From Angomonas deanei (Eukaryota > Euglenozoa > Kinetoplastea > Trypanosomatida > Trypanosomatidae): DNA of 64,000 nucleotides. The first letter of the stretch is position 1, and every line of letters begins with the position of its first letter. The position numbers and the translations under genes were made by a program. This document shows positions 38,487-48,245 of this stretch, one piece after another. The notes below the pieces were generated by a model. It worked only from the letters and a program-made list of their open reading frames with translations. It was not told the origin of the DNA and did not search any database. The stretch covers positions 64,501-128,500 of the forward strand of contig LR877155.1 of the NCBI GenBank assembly GCA_903995115.1, written 5' to 3'.

Positions 38487-39090
38487 AGGATCTTGCAAGG
38501 GATACGGGTAGAGTAGGTGTGGAAAACTGATATAAAAATAATAATAATAAACGAACTAATTGGAAAGAGAGAGGAAAATGTGGATGGGCAGCGCACGCAT
38601 CAAGTAGACATTACTGAGGGTAAGCAATAAGAAGCGAAAAGGGACAATTGGCTCACAAAAAAAGAATCGGAACAGTAAACTAAATATAATGAAAAAAAGA
38701 AAAAGGGATACCAGTATAAGTGGGAAAAAATGAAGGAAGGAAAAAAAAAAGAGCGATATGGGAATAAAGTAAAGCTTTTTGATACCAAATATGTACATCA
38801 AAGAAGGGAAAAAGAAAACACTTTGTTATATCAGCGCCGTAATCAATCATTGTATGCGGATAGGTTTTTTTTTTCTGCTTCTTTTTATTTTTTGCCGTTT
38901 TTCTGTTTATATACTTTATCAATTTTATTATTCTTTTTTATATATTTTTCATTATTGTTTCCAATTGTATGTAGATACGTTTTCTAATCACATCAGGAGA
39001 AAAAAAAAAAGAAAAAAAAATGCAATATATATGAACGCTTGTATACGAAAATAATTAAAAAAGGAAAAAAAAACGTGAAAAATGGGAGTG
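38487..39090. other. Intergenic spacer
   Basis: About 600 bp of AT-rich sequence. The part nearer RPT5 is purine-rich on the plus strand (pyrimidine on the transcribed strand); the part near 38866-38960 is T-rich on the plus strand. I see no gene. Confidence 0.55.
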
Positions 39091-40701
39091 TCACATTTTT
39101 TTGCCGGTTCCGGATTCATATGCGATCAGTGGGTTGCGCATCTTGGGTTTCATATCCGGTGACTTCCCAGCCGGCGGGAGCACCAGCTTCTCCGTGCTAG
39201 ACTTGGACTCTCCCTTCTTGGGTTTATTCAGTAGAATCCCCATCAAGTTATTTCCCTTATTGGAGGTCTTTCCCTCCTTACGGTCGTCCCGCTTCTTGCT
39301 GTTCTTCTTGCCGGGGTCCTCGCTGGTCGTCTCCGACACAAACTGCACCTTCTCCATGGTGTACAACTCCATGAAGTCGGCGTACGGATTGTTCGTCTCG
39401 TCGGAGGAGCGTTTCTGCTTAGCGAGGTGTTTGAAATTCTCCGTCGCGGCGCGGGAGTTGTCGGCGTTGGGGGACCGCTCCTCCGTGAGGGAGATGATGC
39501 TGCCGACGGGGTACATGAGGCTGCCGTAGCCGCGGTCGGTCGAGTCGGAGTGTAGCCGGCTCATGCGGCGCTCTGTCACCTTGCGTCTAAAGTTCTTCCG
39601 CAGCGCCTCCTCCTCGTCGTTCTCGTCCTCCTGTGCGTCGTAGTAGTCCTCGAACATGCCGTAAGGGTCCGAGGTACGCTCCTGCCCGGTGGTGGTGCTG
39701 TCGTACTTGTACATGGACCCGCCGTAGCTGTACTGGCCGCTCCGCCGTTTGCTGCTCGTGTCGTCGTCGTTGGTGGTGGATTTGAAGAAGGATCCCTCGT
39801 AGTTATATGGCAGTGACTTGTGCTTGGAGGTGCCCAAGGCACTCCGCACACTCTCTTCCATCTCCGACTTCTCCCCCTCCTCGGTGGTGGAGGCGCCAGG
39901 GTTGAAGAAGGTGGCGTTGGCGTAGTTGCTGCTAGACTTTCGCCTTTCCTTGGCGCCTTTCTGTCGGTTCGCCTTCCAGAACGTGTAGCTACCAGCGTCG
40001 GCGGTAGGGGACTGGGAGCGCTCCTCCTCCTCCTCTTCGCTATTGTGGACGTGTGCCTGGTAGAAGGTGGTTTCATCGTAGTTGGTATTGGACTCCCGCT
40101 TCTCCCCTGCATTCTTCTTTGCCTTCCAAAACGTGTAGCGGGCGTTGCTCTTAGCGGTGGCGCCGGTGAAGAAGGTGGCATCCCCGAAGTCACTCTCATC
40201 TCTTTCATATTTCTTTCGTGCATCCACGGAGACGTGCTCCTCTTCTACTTGGTAGTAGGAGTAATCATACGCTCCGGTGCTGGCACTCGGGCGACTCGGT
40301 TCCTCCAAGACGGCGGTGCGTCCCTCCGTCCTGGGTGCGGGTTGGGCCGCTCGGTTCGCTGCGGCGTTAGGATTGGTTCTACCAAACGGCACTCCCCGCG
40401 GTGGACTTTGAAATCCGGCCAACGGCGGAGGGACATTGGGTGGGGGAAAAAATGCCGGACCCCTCGCCGCCTGATTAGGGAATGGCTGCCTATTATTATA
40501 GTTCGCAATCACCGGAGGGGCGTAGGGGAATGCGACTGGTGGGCAGAAGTTGGGAAGGGGCTGTGGCTGTGGCTGTGGGTTACGCTGCAGCCGGCCCCGC
40601 CGCGGTCCGTCGTCCTCGTCGCTCCAGACAGGGGAGCGAAGCATCGGGACCCCTTCCAACACAAAATCTTTCCCACGCAGGTGGCGTTGTGGTCTTCTCA
40701 T
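39091..40701 (-). CDS. Low-complexity protein with YTFWKA repeats, function unknown
   Basis: The 536-residue protein is Ser/Asn/Tyr/Glu-rich and probably largely disordered. It starts MRRPQRHLRGKDFVLEGVPM and has a motif LRSPVWSDEDD, a Pro/Asn/Gln-rich stretch (about 40-120) and an imperfect repeat of about 45-55 residues in the middle (about 150-340). In each repeat an aromatic-rich element such as SNARYTFWKAKKNAG or AGSYTFWKANRQKG is followed by TNYDETTFY or SNYANATFF. No enzymatic domain, signal peptide or membrane segment is seen. The neighbour upstream (41.3-42.9 kb) shares the SPxWSxED motif, so the two may be related. A scaffold or RNA-granule role is possible but not shown. Confidence 0.85.
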   Translation of the reverse strand: MRRPQRHLRGKDFVLEGVPMLRSPVWSDEDDGPRRGRLQRNPQPQPQPLPNFCPPVAFPYAPPVIANYNNRQPFPNQAARGPAFFPPPNVPPPLAGFQSPPRGVPFGRTNPNAAANRAAQPAPRTEGRTAVLEEPSRPSASTGAYDYSYYQVEEEHVSVDARKKYERDESDFGDATFFTGATAKSNARYTFWKAKKNAGEKRESNTNYDETTFYQAHVHNSEEEEEERSQSPTADAGSYTFWKANRQKGAKERRKSSSNYANATFFNPGASTTEEGEKSEMEESVRSALGTSKHKSLPYNYEGSFFKSTTNDDDTSSKRRSGQYSYGGSMYKYDSTTTGQERTSDPYGMFEDYYDAQEDENDEEEALRKNFRRKVTERRMSRLHSDSTDRGYGSLMYPVGSIISLTEERSPNADNSRAATENFKHLAKQKRSSDETNNPYADFMELYTMEKVQFVSETTSEDPGKKNSKKRDDRKEGKTSNKGNNLMGILLNKPKKGESKSSTEKLVLPPAGKSPDMKPKMRNPLIAYESGTGKKM

Positions 40702-41290
40702 TCCCTCGGCGAATCACTAGGAAAAATTAATATAAATATAATAATAAAAAAATGTTTTTTGGTGCTCAATGGGAAAAAAATATATAACAAAAAAAAAATT
40801 TTGATCAACGTTCTCCACTAATATTCCAGGTACGAAAAAAAAGAAAAAGCACACTTTGCAGTGTGTTACCTTTTACTTTAGAGTCCTTGAAATCTCTAAA
40901 ACAAAAGAAAAACTATTTTTTATATACAAAAAAAAAAGAGAGAAAAGGAAAAATAAATAACGGTTGAAGTAGAAACAACAACAAAAGGAGAAGAATATGT
41001 AGAGAGTGACGCTGTAACAGCAAACCACTGGTGAATGCAGATAGTTCATAATAATAATAAAACAAAAAAAAAAAAACATACCTACCTTTTATGCACAGCG
41101 TTAGGTTTTCAACATAAACACTCATTAACTCACTGAATCAAGTACCAAGAACAACACCTATCATCTGTTATTAGAAAATGAAAAAAAAAAAAGACAGGAC
41201 AAAATAATATTAAAAAAAAAGAGAGAGAATGATACTGAAAAAAAAAAAAGAGAACTGAGAAACTATATTAATAAAAAAAAAAAATCACAC
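40702..41290. other. Intergenic spacer
   Basis: About 590 bp of AT-rich sequence with many A runs. A perfect 6-bp hairpin with a TTGC loop lies at 40850-40865 (CACACT/AGTGTG). I see no gene. Confidence 0.55.
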
Positions 41291-42853
41291 CTATTTTTTC
41301 TTCGCCGTCACGGACGTGAACCCGGGCGGTGGGACTTGTGCTGGGGGGCTCTTCTTGTCGGATGCTTCCTTACGTTTGGGGAGAGACGTAATACATGTCT
41401 TATTTTCCATTTTCTTCGCTTCACTGGTGGGTGAGAAACTCCCCACGTTGGGTCGAATCGTCTTAATGTTGCTCTCTTCTTTGACCGGTAGGACGCGATT
41501 GATTATACTGTACCAATAGTTAGACGCTGCGCCCCTCGTCAGCCGGTTGGTCTCCTCTTTCTGTAGCGTCTCCAGGGGGGCGTTGACGCTGATCGCCACA
41601 CTGTAATAGTTCCGCCGGAGGCAGGCGCTCTCTAGCAGCGAGACCCCGCGCCGGAGGGACGGCTCCACCTCTGGTGCCGTGCCCGCGTAGGCCTGCAGGT
41701 CATACTCGTCGACGTCGAGGTCTAGGTCGTACTCGTCGCACAGCTCCTGCAGGTCGCTGCGGTCGTCGTCCTCTGCCCGCTGGTGTTGGGTCTTGGTCTC
41801 TGGAGGGAAGGACAGGTTGAACCCGCTCGCCACGGAGCTGAAGTCACTACCGGGGTCAATGTGCGTCTGCGAGGAACCGCGGGAGACGGCGGAGTGGGTG
41901 TAGTCGGCCTCGTACTTTGCCATAATCTCCTCAATCATGTACGTGTTGTATTCCTCGCTCTCCATCTGGGAGTTCACACTTTGGCTTTTGCTTCGGTCGG
42001 ATACCATGGGCTGGGGGTACGACAGTCGCCGCTGCTGCAGCGTACTGCCGTCATTGGCCATGGCACTCGGCATGTGGAAGTCAAAAGGGAAGTCGAACCC
42101 GTCCCCGTCCGGGGCGGTGGTATAGGGGCCACTCTTCTTGAAACTAATCTTTCTCTCGCGGCCGTGGGTGGAGCTAGTGAAGAGATTGTAGTTGCTCCCC
42201 TCCATATGAGGGGAGTCGGTCTCCTTGGTCCGCGTGCACGTCGGGGACCGCAGGCTAACTTGTCGATTGGCCGTGCTGGTCGGTGGGGAGGTATCCTTCG
42301 CGGTGGACGACGCTAAAATAGATTTGATCTCCTTTATGTGCTCGTAGTGCGGCGGGGCGTCATCGGCCATTGGGGTGTTGGGGGAGGCACCCTCCGTCAT
42401 GGGGACAAGGTCATCTGGATTGAGGGAGAGTCCTTTTCGTTTTCCGCCCGTCCCCGCAAAGTGATTTGGCCTAGTGTCCGACTTCTCTGCCGGTCGTGTG
42501 GAGGAAAACCCAGCCGCACCGCCGTTCTTCGCGGGTGTTTTCGCCTCCCCAATCCGCGGAAACCCAGACAAGGCCGGGACGCCACTCTTGTTATTGTTTT
42601 TCTTGTCAAATATATCTTGTTTGGGGGGTGGCTGTCGAGCCTTCTTGCCAGCTTTTTTCGCTTGGCTTTCCGCCTTCATCTCGTTCCGTATCCGCTCATT
42701 CTGCTTTCGCCGAAACACGCGATTGAATTGTTGGTTATCCATCTCATCCTCGCTGGACCAGTCGGGGGAGTTTAACAGATCTACATCTGGGAGAACAAAC
42801 GCGGCGGGTTCGACTTTTTGCTTCTTGTGCCCTTTGGCAATAGCGGCGCACAT
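41291..42853 (-). CDS. Low-complexity protein with SPDWSSEDE motif, function unknown
   Basis: The 520-residue protein is mostly disordered and Ser/Thr/Lys-rich. It has an N-terminal motif VDLLNSPDWSSEDEMDNQ, then a Lys/Arg-rich helix (RVFRRKQNERIRNEMKAES). It also has an acidic-tyrosine element (ESEEYNTYMIEEIMAKYEAD), an Asp-rich strand (LQELCDEYDLDLDVDEYDL) and a more folded-looking stretch near 410-450 (VSLLESACLRRNYYSVAISV). It shares the SPxWSxEDE-type motif near its start with the next gene downstream. No catalytic, membrane or targeting signal is seen. Function is unknown. Confidence 0.85.
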   Translation of the reverse strand: MCAAIAKGHKKQKVEPAAFVLPDVDLLNSPDWSSEDEMDNQQFNRVFRRKQNERIRNEMKAESQAKKAGKKARQPPPKQDIFDKKNNNKSGVPALSGFPRIGEAKTPAKNGGAAGFSSTRPAEKSDTRPNHFAGTGGKRKGLSLNPDDLVPMTEGASPNTPMADDAPPHYEHIKEIKSILASSTAKDTSPPTSTANRQVSLRSPTCTRTKETDSPHMEGSNYNLFTSSTHGRERKISFKKSGPYTTAPDGDGFDFPFDFHMPSAMANDGSTLQQRRLSYPQPMVSDRSKSQSVNSQMESEEYNTYMIEEIMAKYEADYTHSAVSRGSSQTHIDPGSDFSSVASGFNLSFPPETKTQHQRAEDDDRSDLQELCDEYDLDLDVDEYDLQAYAGTAPEVEPSLRRGVSLLESACLRRNYYSVAISVNAPLETLQKEETNRLTRGAASNYWYSIINRVLPVKEESNIKTIRPNVGSFSPTSEAKKMENKTCITSLPKRKEASDKKSPPAQVPPPGFTSVTAKKK

Positions 42854-43138
42854 TCTGATTTGACTAAGAAAACGAAAAAAAAAAAAACGAAAAAAAAAAA
42901 ATACGATGAAGAATTACGTTCTTATTTATTGTTTGTAATAAACAAAAATAAAAAAGAGGTAAGGTAGTCTTCCTAGACTGATAACTTTCTGTGAAAAGTG
43001 GGAAATAATGGGAGAAAAGATATTGGAAAACAGGTGACGCCGCAGTGGAAGAAGCAGGATCGGCGCTCTAACTTTGAAAAACAACATGTCAACGATTAAT
43101 ATACAACGCTGTCACAGCAATCATCTACCTGTGTGTGT

Positions 43139-44116
43139 CTACCCTTCCACCTTCAACGAAACATGGCAGAGAGGGCAGTAGGAGGGATGCGCGTCATCTG
43201 GTTCGTAAGAAATGTGAAGTGCCCCTTTCCACTTGTGGTGCGGCGTCTGCACGACCACTCCCACTTCACCACCCTCTGCAACAGCCCCAGCCTCCACCGA
43301 CACGGTCGGCACCATTTGCTCAAAAATATAGAGGGCGCTCTGTCGCTCCTTCAGGGAGCTCTCCGACAGCGGCGGGGTGCTGTCACGAAGATGAAAGTCC
43401 AGCCAGGCCATGTCCTGCAGCGTGAGGCGCACGTACGGCGCCGGTGGTTCGTGTAGAGTCTCCAGCGAGGTGCGCGGAAGTTTAAATAGCTGGAAGGTCA
43501 GCTGCAATACCGCCACAAACGGTCGCACTTGACGATCCGGTACCCCTCTCTCGCCTGTCCGGCTAGTGTCGGCGGGGTAGAACTCAAATCCGGACAGTAG
43601 GAGCAGCACTCCTTTCGTGTCACCCAGTGCATGCTTGACTGATGGACTCTCTCCTCCCTCTGCGTCTCTGCGCCGCACAAGACACAAGTGGCTCCCTTCC
43701 CCCTCGGTCAGCTTGACAGCGTGCAGGACCTGCCCCGTCGCCGTGTGCACCACCACCGCCACATCCCTGACGCAGCACACCAGGTAGCACACCTCCCTCT
43801 CGGGGGATGCCTGAAAGTGGTTAGTGTACTCCTCCAGCGCTGCGTCGGTGATCAACTCGCTCTGATCACAGGCGAAACAGACGATTTCGTCGTGGGCACT
43901 CGTAAAGAGCAATTCTAACGCGTACGACACGAGAGTTTCGCCGGAGCTCACTGGGGGTAGAGTAGAAAGAAGTTGCAACGCGGAATGATCGCTGCCATTT
44001 GCACGGTGCATGACGGCGCCACTGCCCAGTAGCGAATAGCGTCTACCGTTACCGCTAGTGGCCTCACACACAACGTAGTCGAGCTGCTTCGGCTGGGGAG
44101 AGCCCCACCACCCCAA
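43139..44116 (-). CDS. Unknown large protein, 3' portion of 43.1-45.9 kb gene
   Basis: This frame is open from 44155 to 43139. Its first usable initiation codon is an ATG at 44011 (MHRANGSDHSALQLLSTL), but coding-like sequence clearly runs upstream of it (QLDYVVCEATSGNGRRYSLL), so it is best read as the 3' part of the preceding gene. It contains long hydrophobic strands (EVCYLVCCVRDVAVVVHTAT) and ends with a CPLC element (SYCPLCHVSLKVEG), echoing the CPAC of the 5' part. Together these may form a zinc site or be a coincidence. No known family is recognised. If it were a separate gene it would lack the usual spacer and acceptor. Confidence 0.6.
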   Translation of the reverse strand: MGWWGSPQPKQLDYVVCEATSGNGRRYSLLGSGAVMHRANGSDHSALQLLSTLPPVSSGETLVSYALELLFTSAHDEIVCFACDQSELITDAALEEYTNHFQASPEREVCYLVCCVRDVAVVVHTATGQVLHAVKLTEGEGSHLCLVRRRDAEGGESPSVKHALGDTKGVLLLLSGFEFYPADTSRTGERGVPDRQVRPFVAVLQLTFQLFKLPRTSLETLHEPPAPYVRLTLQDMAWLDFHLRDSTPPLSESSLKERQSALYIFEQMVPTVSVEAGAVAEGGEVGVVVQTPHHKWKGALHISYEPDDAHPSYCPLCHVSLKVEG

Positions 44117-45917
44117 CTCTCGACGTGGTATAGGTAGTTGGCGGGGCGAGGGACGTCAGCGGTCCAATCGGCCCAGCGGTCTCTTCCTGTCCCGCGAGGA
44201 GTACGGTCACGGAGTGTATGGCACTTGTTAAAAACGACTCCCCCGTGGCGGCCGCGGAGAAGAGCAGCTCCACATGGCTAGGGTGATAGGTGCCATCCAC
44301 AAAGTGGAGATAACGGGCGCCCTCCAGGGTCGTACTGGACAGCTTTCTCAAACGAAGGGTGTAGGACCTCTTTTCCATCTCTTTTGATCCCTTCACCTCA
44401 CACCCAATCTCCAGCAAGGCCAACTGCGGGGCGGCGCCTCCTCGTACCTGGGGGGACACCATCAGGAGGATCGCCCCCACCACATCGCTCGGTGCTGCTC
44501 GCATGTGTAGCTGTACCGCACTCTCCACGTAGCCCCCCACGACCACTTTTGCCACTTCCCCGTCACCATTAAATAAGGTGAAGCTGTACTCCTCCTCGAG
44601 ACTGTCAGCGGTGTCACAGTACGTGTGACTCGTCGAACCGGATGCACCAAACCCGTTAGACCGAAGATAGGCACTGGGCAGAAACATTTTCCCCGACGGC
44701 CTCGTGAACACGCCAACCAGATCGTGGTCACCATCCAGCAGACAATGACGGAGGTAGTGTCCGTATTCCCGCCGAGTATTTTTAGTGCCGGTGCGCAACG
44801 CCTCGTGGTGGGGAGAGGTGTGGTAGTACAGGAAGCAAGGGTGTGCGAGGTTGACTCCCCTCAGGGAGAAGGAACCCTCCAGCACGGGGGAGTTGGGGAA
44901 ACAGACCAAATCCAGCTCCTTCTGGGCACTTGAAAACTGCACAAAACTGTTCCCAGTCCCAAAAGTGGACGTGCGAAGTATCTTTCTCTTCTCCCGCGCA
45001 CTCTCCGCCAACTGTACGGTGATGACGCCAGTGGACACTACATCCACTGGGAACTCACGCGGGTCTGTCTGATACTGATGAAGGATCAATGTGGAGATAC
45101 GGAAGTCTGAGGAGTGCTCCGATTTCGTCGTTTCACTCGGTATGGGCACGCAGCCGGTGATGGCCACCTTCTTCGTGCCCAGATACCGCTCCGCTGGGAA
45201 TAGGTACTGGTATAATCGAAGAGGGCAGTCGGATACCCCCACCATCGTGTAGCAGGTGTGTATCTCGGACAGCAGCAGGGACGTGGTGCACGGCCGGAGT
45301 TGAAAATACATTAGAGAAACGCTGGTAACCGCTAGCAAGCAGTGTATCACCTGAGTAGTCGTGCATTGGTAGACGGCTATGGTAGGCACTGCCTCCCTGA
45401 CAGGCGTGTCGGTCTCCACCTTTCCCTCGGTGGTCACTGCCGTGCTAAATACCTTGAGCGGGATCCACAGGACGGAGTGAAGTGCCACTTTACTGTTCAC
45501 TGTGGCGTCACTCGATGGGGTTTGATAATCAAACAGGAACCTTGCCAGCACGACACAACCACACGATAAGGCGAGCAGGATATCGGCAGCGAACTGCCCT
45601 GGGGTGTTACATGCTACACTACGGTTCAGCACGCTAACCCCCGATAGGCCGCCGTCCTCTGCGATCGGACCAGAACACGCTGGGCACTTTCCCGCAGTGG
45701 AACCGATCGTTACAGAGAATTGTTTCGCCTGCGCTTCAATGAGCGAGTTGAGCACGGAGGGATACACCGAATACAAAAAATACATGGTTTTATGGCTATG
45801 GGTACATCGAAAAAGGATTGAATTTTTATCCTGTATGGTGACGCAAAGTACGTCATCCTTCGCCGGCGATTCTTCAGGAATGTTACAGATTTGCTCACTA
45901 CAAACGAGGGTTTGCAT
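44064..45917 (-). CDS. Unknown large protein, 5' portion (probable frameshift)
   Basis: From the ATG at 45917 this frame gives 617 residues ending at 44064 (final residues EAARLRCV). The sequence is beta-strand-rich with a CPAC element (KCPACSGPI, about residue 80) and many hydrophobic strands (VTSVSLMYFQLRPCTTSLLL). No known domain is recognised. The last 20-30 codons overlap another open frame that continues as coding-like sequence to 43139. No spacer, pyrimidine tract or AG lies between them. The overlap frame opens at 44155 after a stop and has no ATG until 44011. A single gene of about 940 codons with a frame break near 44060-44155 is therefore likely. Whether the break is real cannot be told here. 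Confidence 0.75.
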   Translation of the reverse strand: MQTLVCSEQICNIPEESPAKDDVLCVTIQDKNSILFRCTHSHKTMYFLYSVYPSVLNSLIEAQAKQFSVTIGSTAGKCPACSGPIAEDGGLSGVSVLNRSVACNTPGQFAADILLALSCGCVVLARFLFDYQTPSSDATVNSKVALHSVLWIPLKVFSTAVTTEGKVETDTPVREAVPTIAVYQCTTTQVIHCLLAVTSVSLMYFQLRPCTTSLLLSEIHTCYTMVGVSDCPLRLYQYLFPAERYLGTKKVAITGCVPIPSETTKSEHSSDFRISTLILHQYQTDPREFPVDVVSTGVITVQLAESAREKRKILRTSTFGTGNSFVQFSSAQKELDLVCFPNSPVLEGSFSLRGVNLAHPCFLYYHTSPHHEALRTGTKNTRREYGHYLRHCLLDGDHDLVGVFTRPSGKMFLPSAYLRSNGFGASGSTSHTYCDTADSLEEEYSFTLFNGDGEVAKVVVGGYVESAVQLHMRAAPSDVVGAILLMVSPQVRGGAAPQLALLEIGCEVKGSKEMEKRSYTLRLRKLSSTTLEGARYLHFVDGTYHPSHVELLFSAAATGESFLTSAIHSVTVLLAGQEETAGPIGPLTSLAPPTTYTTSRVGVVGLSPAEAARLRCV

Positions 45918-46152
45918 CCTAAAAGCACTCTGGAGGGGGGAGAATAATAAGAGAGAAGTACTGTTTTTTTGACCGAATATGTAGTATCTTTGTAATTTTT
46001 CGATAGCAACACATCAATATATAAACGGTAACGACGTAAGAGAAAGAATGATTGGTTAAACTTTAATTCTGTATGTGTAACGGTAAAGAAGTAGAAGAAG
46101 AAAAAAAGTTATGGAGGAAATGAACCTTGTTATTATGATCACCGACGGTACT

Positions 46153-47640
46153 CTATGGTGCTGCGTTGCTCTCTACACTGCAGCCAAAGTCGGCAATAAA
46201 GCTATCCCGCACCGCCTCCTGGAACCTATTGGAGAGGTGGAGCAGCTCCACGCAGATACCCCGCACATCAAACGGCTCGCCCCGGCGGGAGGCGACACTA
46301 CCTGGGATCTGAATAGACAGCGTGTACTCCACTCTGGGGTCCTCCTCCTCGTCGTGAAGGACAATGAGCGGCTGGCGGCGCACCTCCGTGACGGTGATGA
46401 CGATACCCTTTTCCGTCACCTTCTCGAATCGCCTCGTAAAGTTCTCTGACAAGTAAATAATCTGACCCAACGCCGGCGGGAGGACGTCTGAGACATCGTC
46501 CTGGGAGAGCTCAATCAAGGGCTGGGCGTTGTACCGGTCGAGCTCATTCTTGGCGACGGGCGGGCGGGTCTGGAGGGAGAGGAAGATATCGGGACCCGCC
46601 TCCTTGGTGACGTAGGACGACTGGAGGGAAGACCACGGGTGGTGCAGGCCGATGAGCTGACCCTTGTCATCTGCCTCAAAGGACAGTGTCACCTCCGCAT
46701 CTTTCCGGATCGTCCCCTCGAAGGTGAGGGTGGGGGATGTCTTGTGGACCAGTGTGAAGCCCTCCGCCTGTTGGAAAAACTCCTCCGCGATGGGGATGCT
46801 ACTCTCGGGGAGGCAGGTGATCCATGTGTAGGGGTTCCGCAGCTGTAGGCGCTGCTGGATCTTGTAGGTGGAGAGCACCTCCTCCGCCTTCCCAGACGAC
46901 GGACTGGTGTTCACGGCGCTACTGTGAATCAACAACTTCCCCAGCTTCACGTGCAGCTCGCCGTCCACCTGCATGTTCACCATATTCAGGTAGCACCACT
47001 GCAGCACCTTGCTATAGCGGGACTGGATGGAGACGCTAGAGTTGGAGGCGGAGAGGGTGTAGCACTCGGTGCTGGAGGGGTACCCAGGAAAAGTGGTGGT
47101 GTTCACGCGGGTGATGGTGGCATCCACGGAGCTGTCGTCGGTGAGCAGCTGAAAGGCCTTCGGGATCATGTTGAGCAGCGGGGTCCCGCCGCCGGTGGAA
47201 GTGTAGAAGTCGGACTGACTAAGATCTAACAATGCATCCGGTGGGAGGCTGCCCAACCCCCATTTACCGCCATAGGCACTGGGGGCCCCTTGCCGCGCCG
47301 CAGTGGAAGAGGCCGCGGCACCAGCGCCAGCCTCCGCCGCCTCTCGCTGCTGCAAGAACTCCTCCAAGTGCCGCACCAGTGTTGCCTTCCTCGGCGCCCC
47401 CCGTCCCCCGTCCGGCGGAGGGAGACCCTGCGACTCGAGGAAGTCGGAGATTTCTTCTTGGCTGAGGGAGAATAGATTACCCTCATTCCACAAGGACCAC
47501 ACCTGTTCTAGGCTAACGGCACCGCTCTTCTTGGACAGTGTCTCGGGGGTGGTGCCCATGTGCGCACGGGCGGCAACGAGGGCCGGGGCCGACAGGGTTC
47601 TGCCGAGGCGAGTCAACAGTCGTGAACGTAAAGCCTGCAT
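46153..47640 (-). CDS. Mitochondrial protein with N-terminal SAP-like domain
   Basis: The 495-residue protein opens with a classic mitochondrial presequence (MQALRSRLLTRLGRTLSAPA). A SAP-like helix pair follows at about 52-95 (FSLSQEEISDFLESQGLPPP, then KATLVRHLEEFLQQ); SAP modules bind DNA or RNA. After an Ala-rich linker, the remaining 360 residues are strand-rich (YTLSASNSSVSIQSRYSKVL; TLTFEGTIRKDAEVTLSFEA) without catalytic motifs. This points to a kinetoplast-mitochondrial nucleic-acid-binding protein, possibly part of RNA editing or RNA processing complexes, but that is inference. A SAP domain that holds mtDNA is the main alternative. Confidence 0.78.
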   Translation of the reverse strand: MQALRSRLLTRLGRTLSAPALVAARAHMGTTPETLSKKSGAVSLEQVWSLWNEGNLFSLSQEEISDFLESQGLPPPDGGRGAPRKATLVRHLEEFLQQREAAEAGAGAAASSTAARQGAPSAYGGKWGLGSLPPDALLDLSQSDFYTSTGGGTPLLNMIPKAFQLLTDDSSVDATITRVNTTTFPGYPSSTECYTLSASNSSVSIQSRYSKVLQWCYLNMVNMQVDGELHVKLGKLLIHSSAVNTSPSSGKAEEVLSTYKIQQRLQLRNPYTWITCLPESSIPIAEEFFQQAEGFTLVHKTSPTLTFEGTIRKDAEVTLSFEADDKGQLIGLHHPWSSLQSSYVTKEAGPDIFLSLQTRPPVAKNELDRYNAQPLIELSQDDVSDVLPPALGQIIYLSENFTRRFEKVTEKGIVITVTEVRRQPLIVLHDEEEDPRVEYTLSIQIPGSVASRRGEPFDVRGICVELLHLSNRFQEAVRDSFIADFGCSVESNAAP

Positions 47641-48245
47641 GGAAAAAAAAAAAAAGGCGAGGTAAACCCTATTCTAGTGATGTTGTGTGACAAAACACGA
47701 TTATACTAATGATAACCTTTTTTGAGTGGGGTGGTTTACTTCGGAGAGTAAAAAAAAAGAGAGAGAGAGAGAAAAAAAAGCAGTTATACCGTTATCCGAT
47801 GGTATTCGGAAAAGTACAGTCAAGTCACACAATAAAAGAGGAACGGAAAAAAATAACGAATAAAAAAAAAAAAGGTGTATATAAATATAACAATAATAGT
47901 AGTAGTAGTAGTAAATGAGGGGAGGCAAAATAATCTATTCGGCACTCGCCATTTCGTTTGGTTTCTCCCTTTCTTTCTTTTTTTACATTGACGAATTTTC
48001 CTTCTAAGTTCTATTTTTTTCGGAATAAACGAAACAACAAGTGGAAAAGCTTTATGGAACCAAAAATTGCTCTATAAATGGGATTGTTACTCTTAAACGA
48101 TAACAGTAGAAAAAAAAAAAAAAAGAAAAAAAAGCTTTCTCCCCGTGTTTATACTTCCGTTGTTTCGGAAAGGTGAGACAACGAGGAGTGTATATATATC
48201 TTATGGTGGTAATGATCTATGTGTAACCAACAGGGCCCTGCTTCC
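47641..48245. other. Intergenic spacer
   Basis: About 605 bp, AT-rich, with an A13 run near 47643, GA repeats near 47758-47772, an AGT repeat near 47898-47912 and A runs near 48110-48130. I see no gene or tRNA. Confidence 0.55.

Noticed and set aside
39820-40821. Plus-strand frame of about 330 codons opposite the YTFWKA protein
   Set aside because: It ends in AT-rich spacer translation and has no domain. The minus frame fits the gene order.
43139-44116. Independent gene starting at TTG at 44116
   Set aside because: TTG is not expected as a start here, and no acceptor or spacer precedes it. It is treated as part of the preceding gene.
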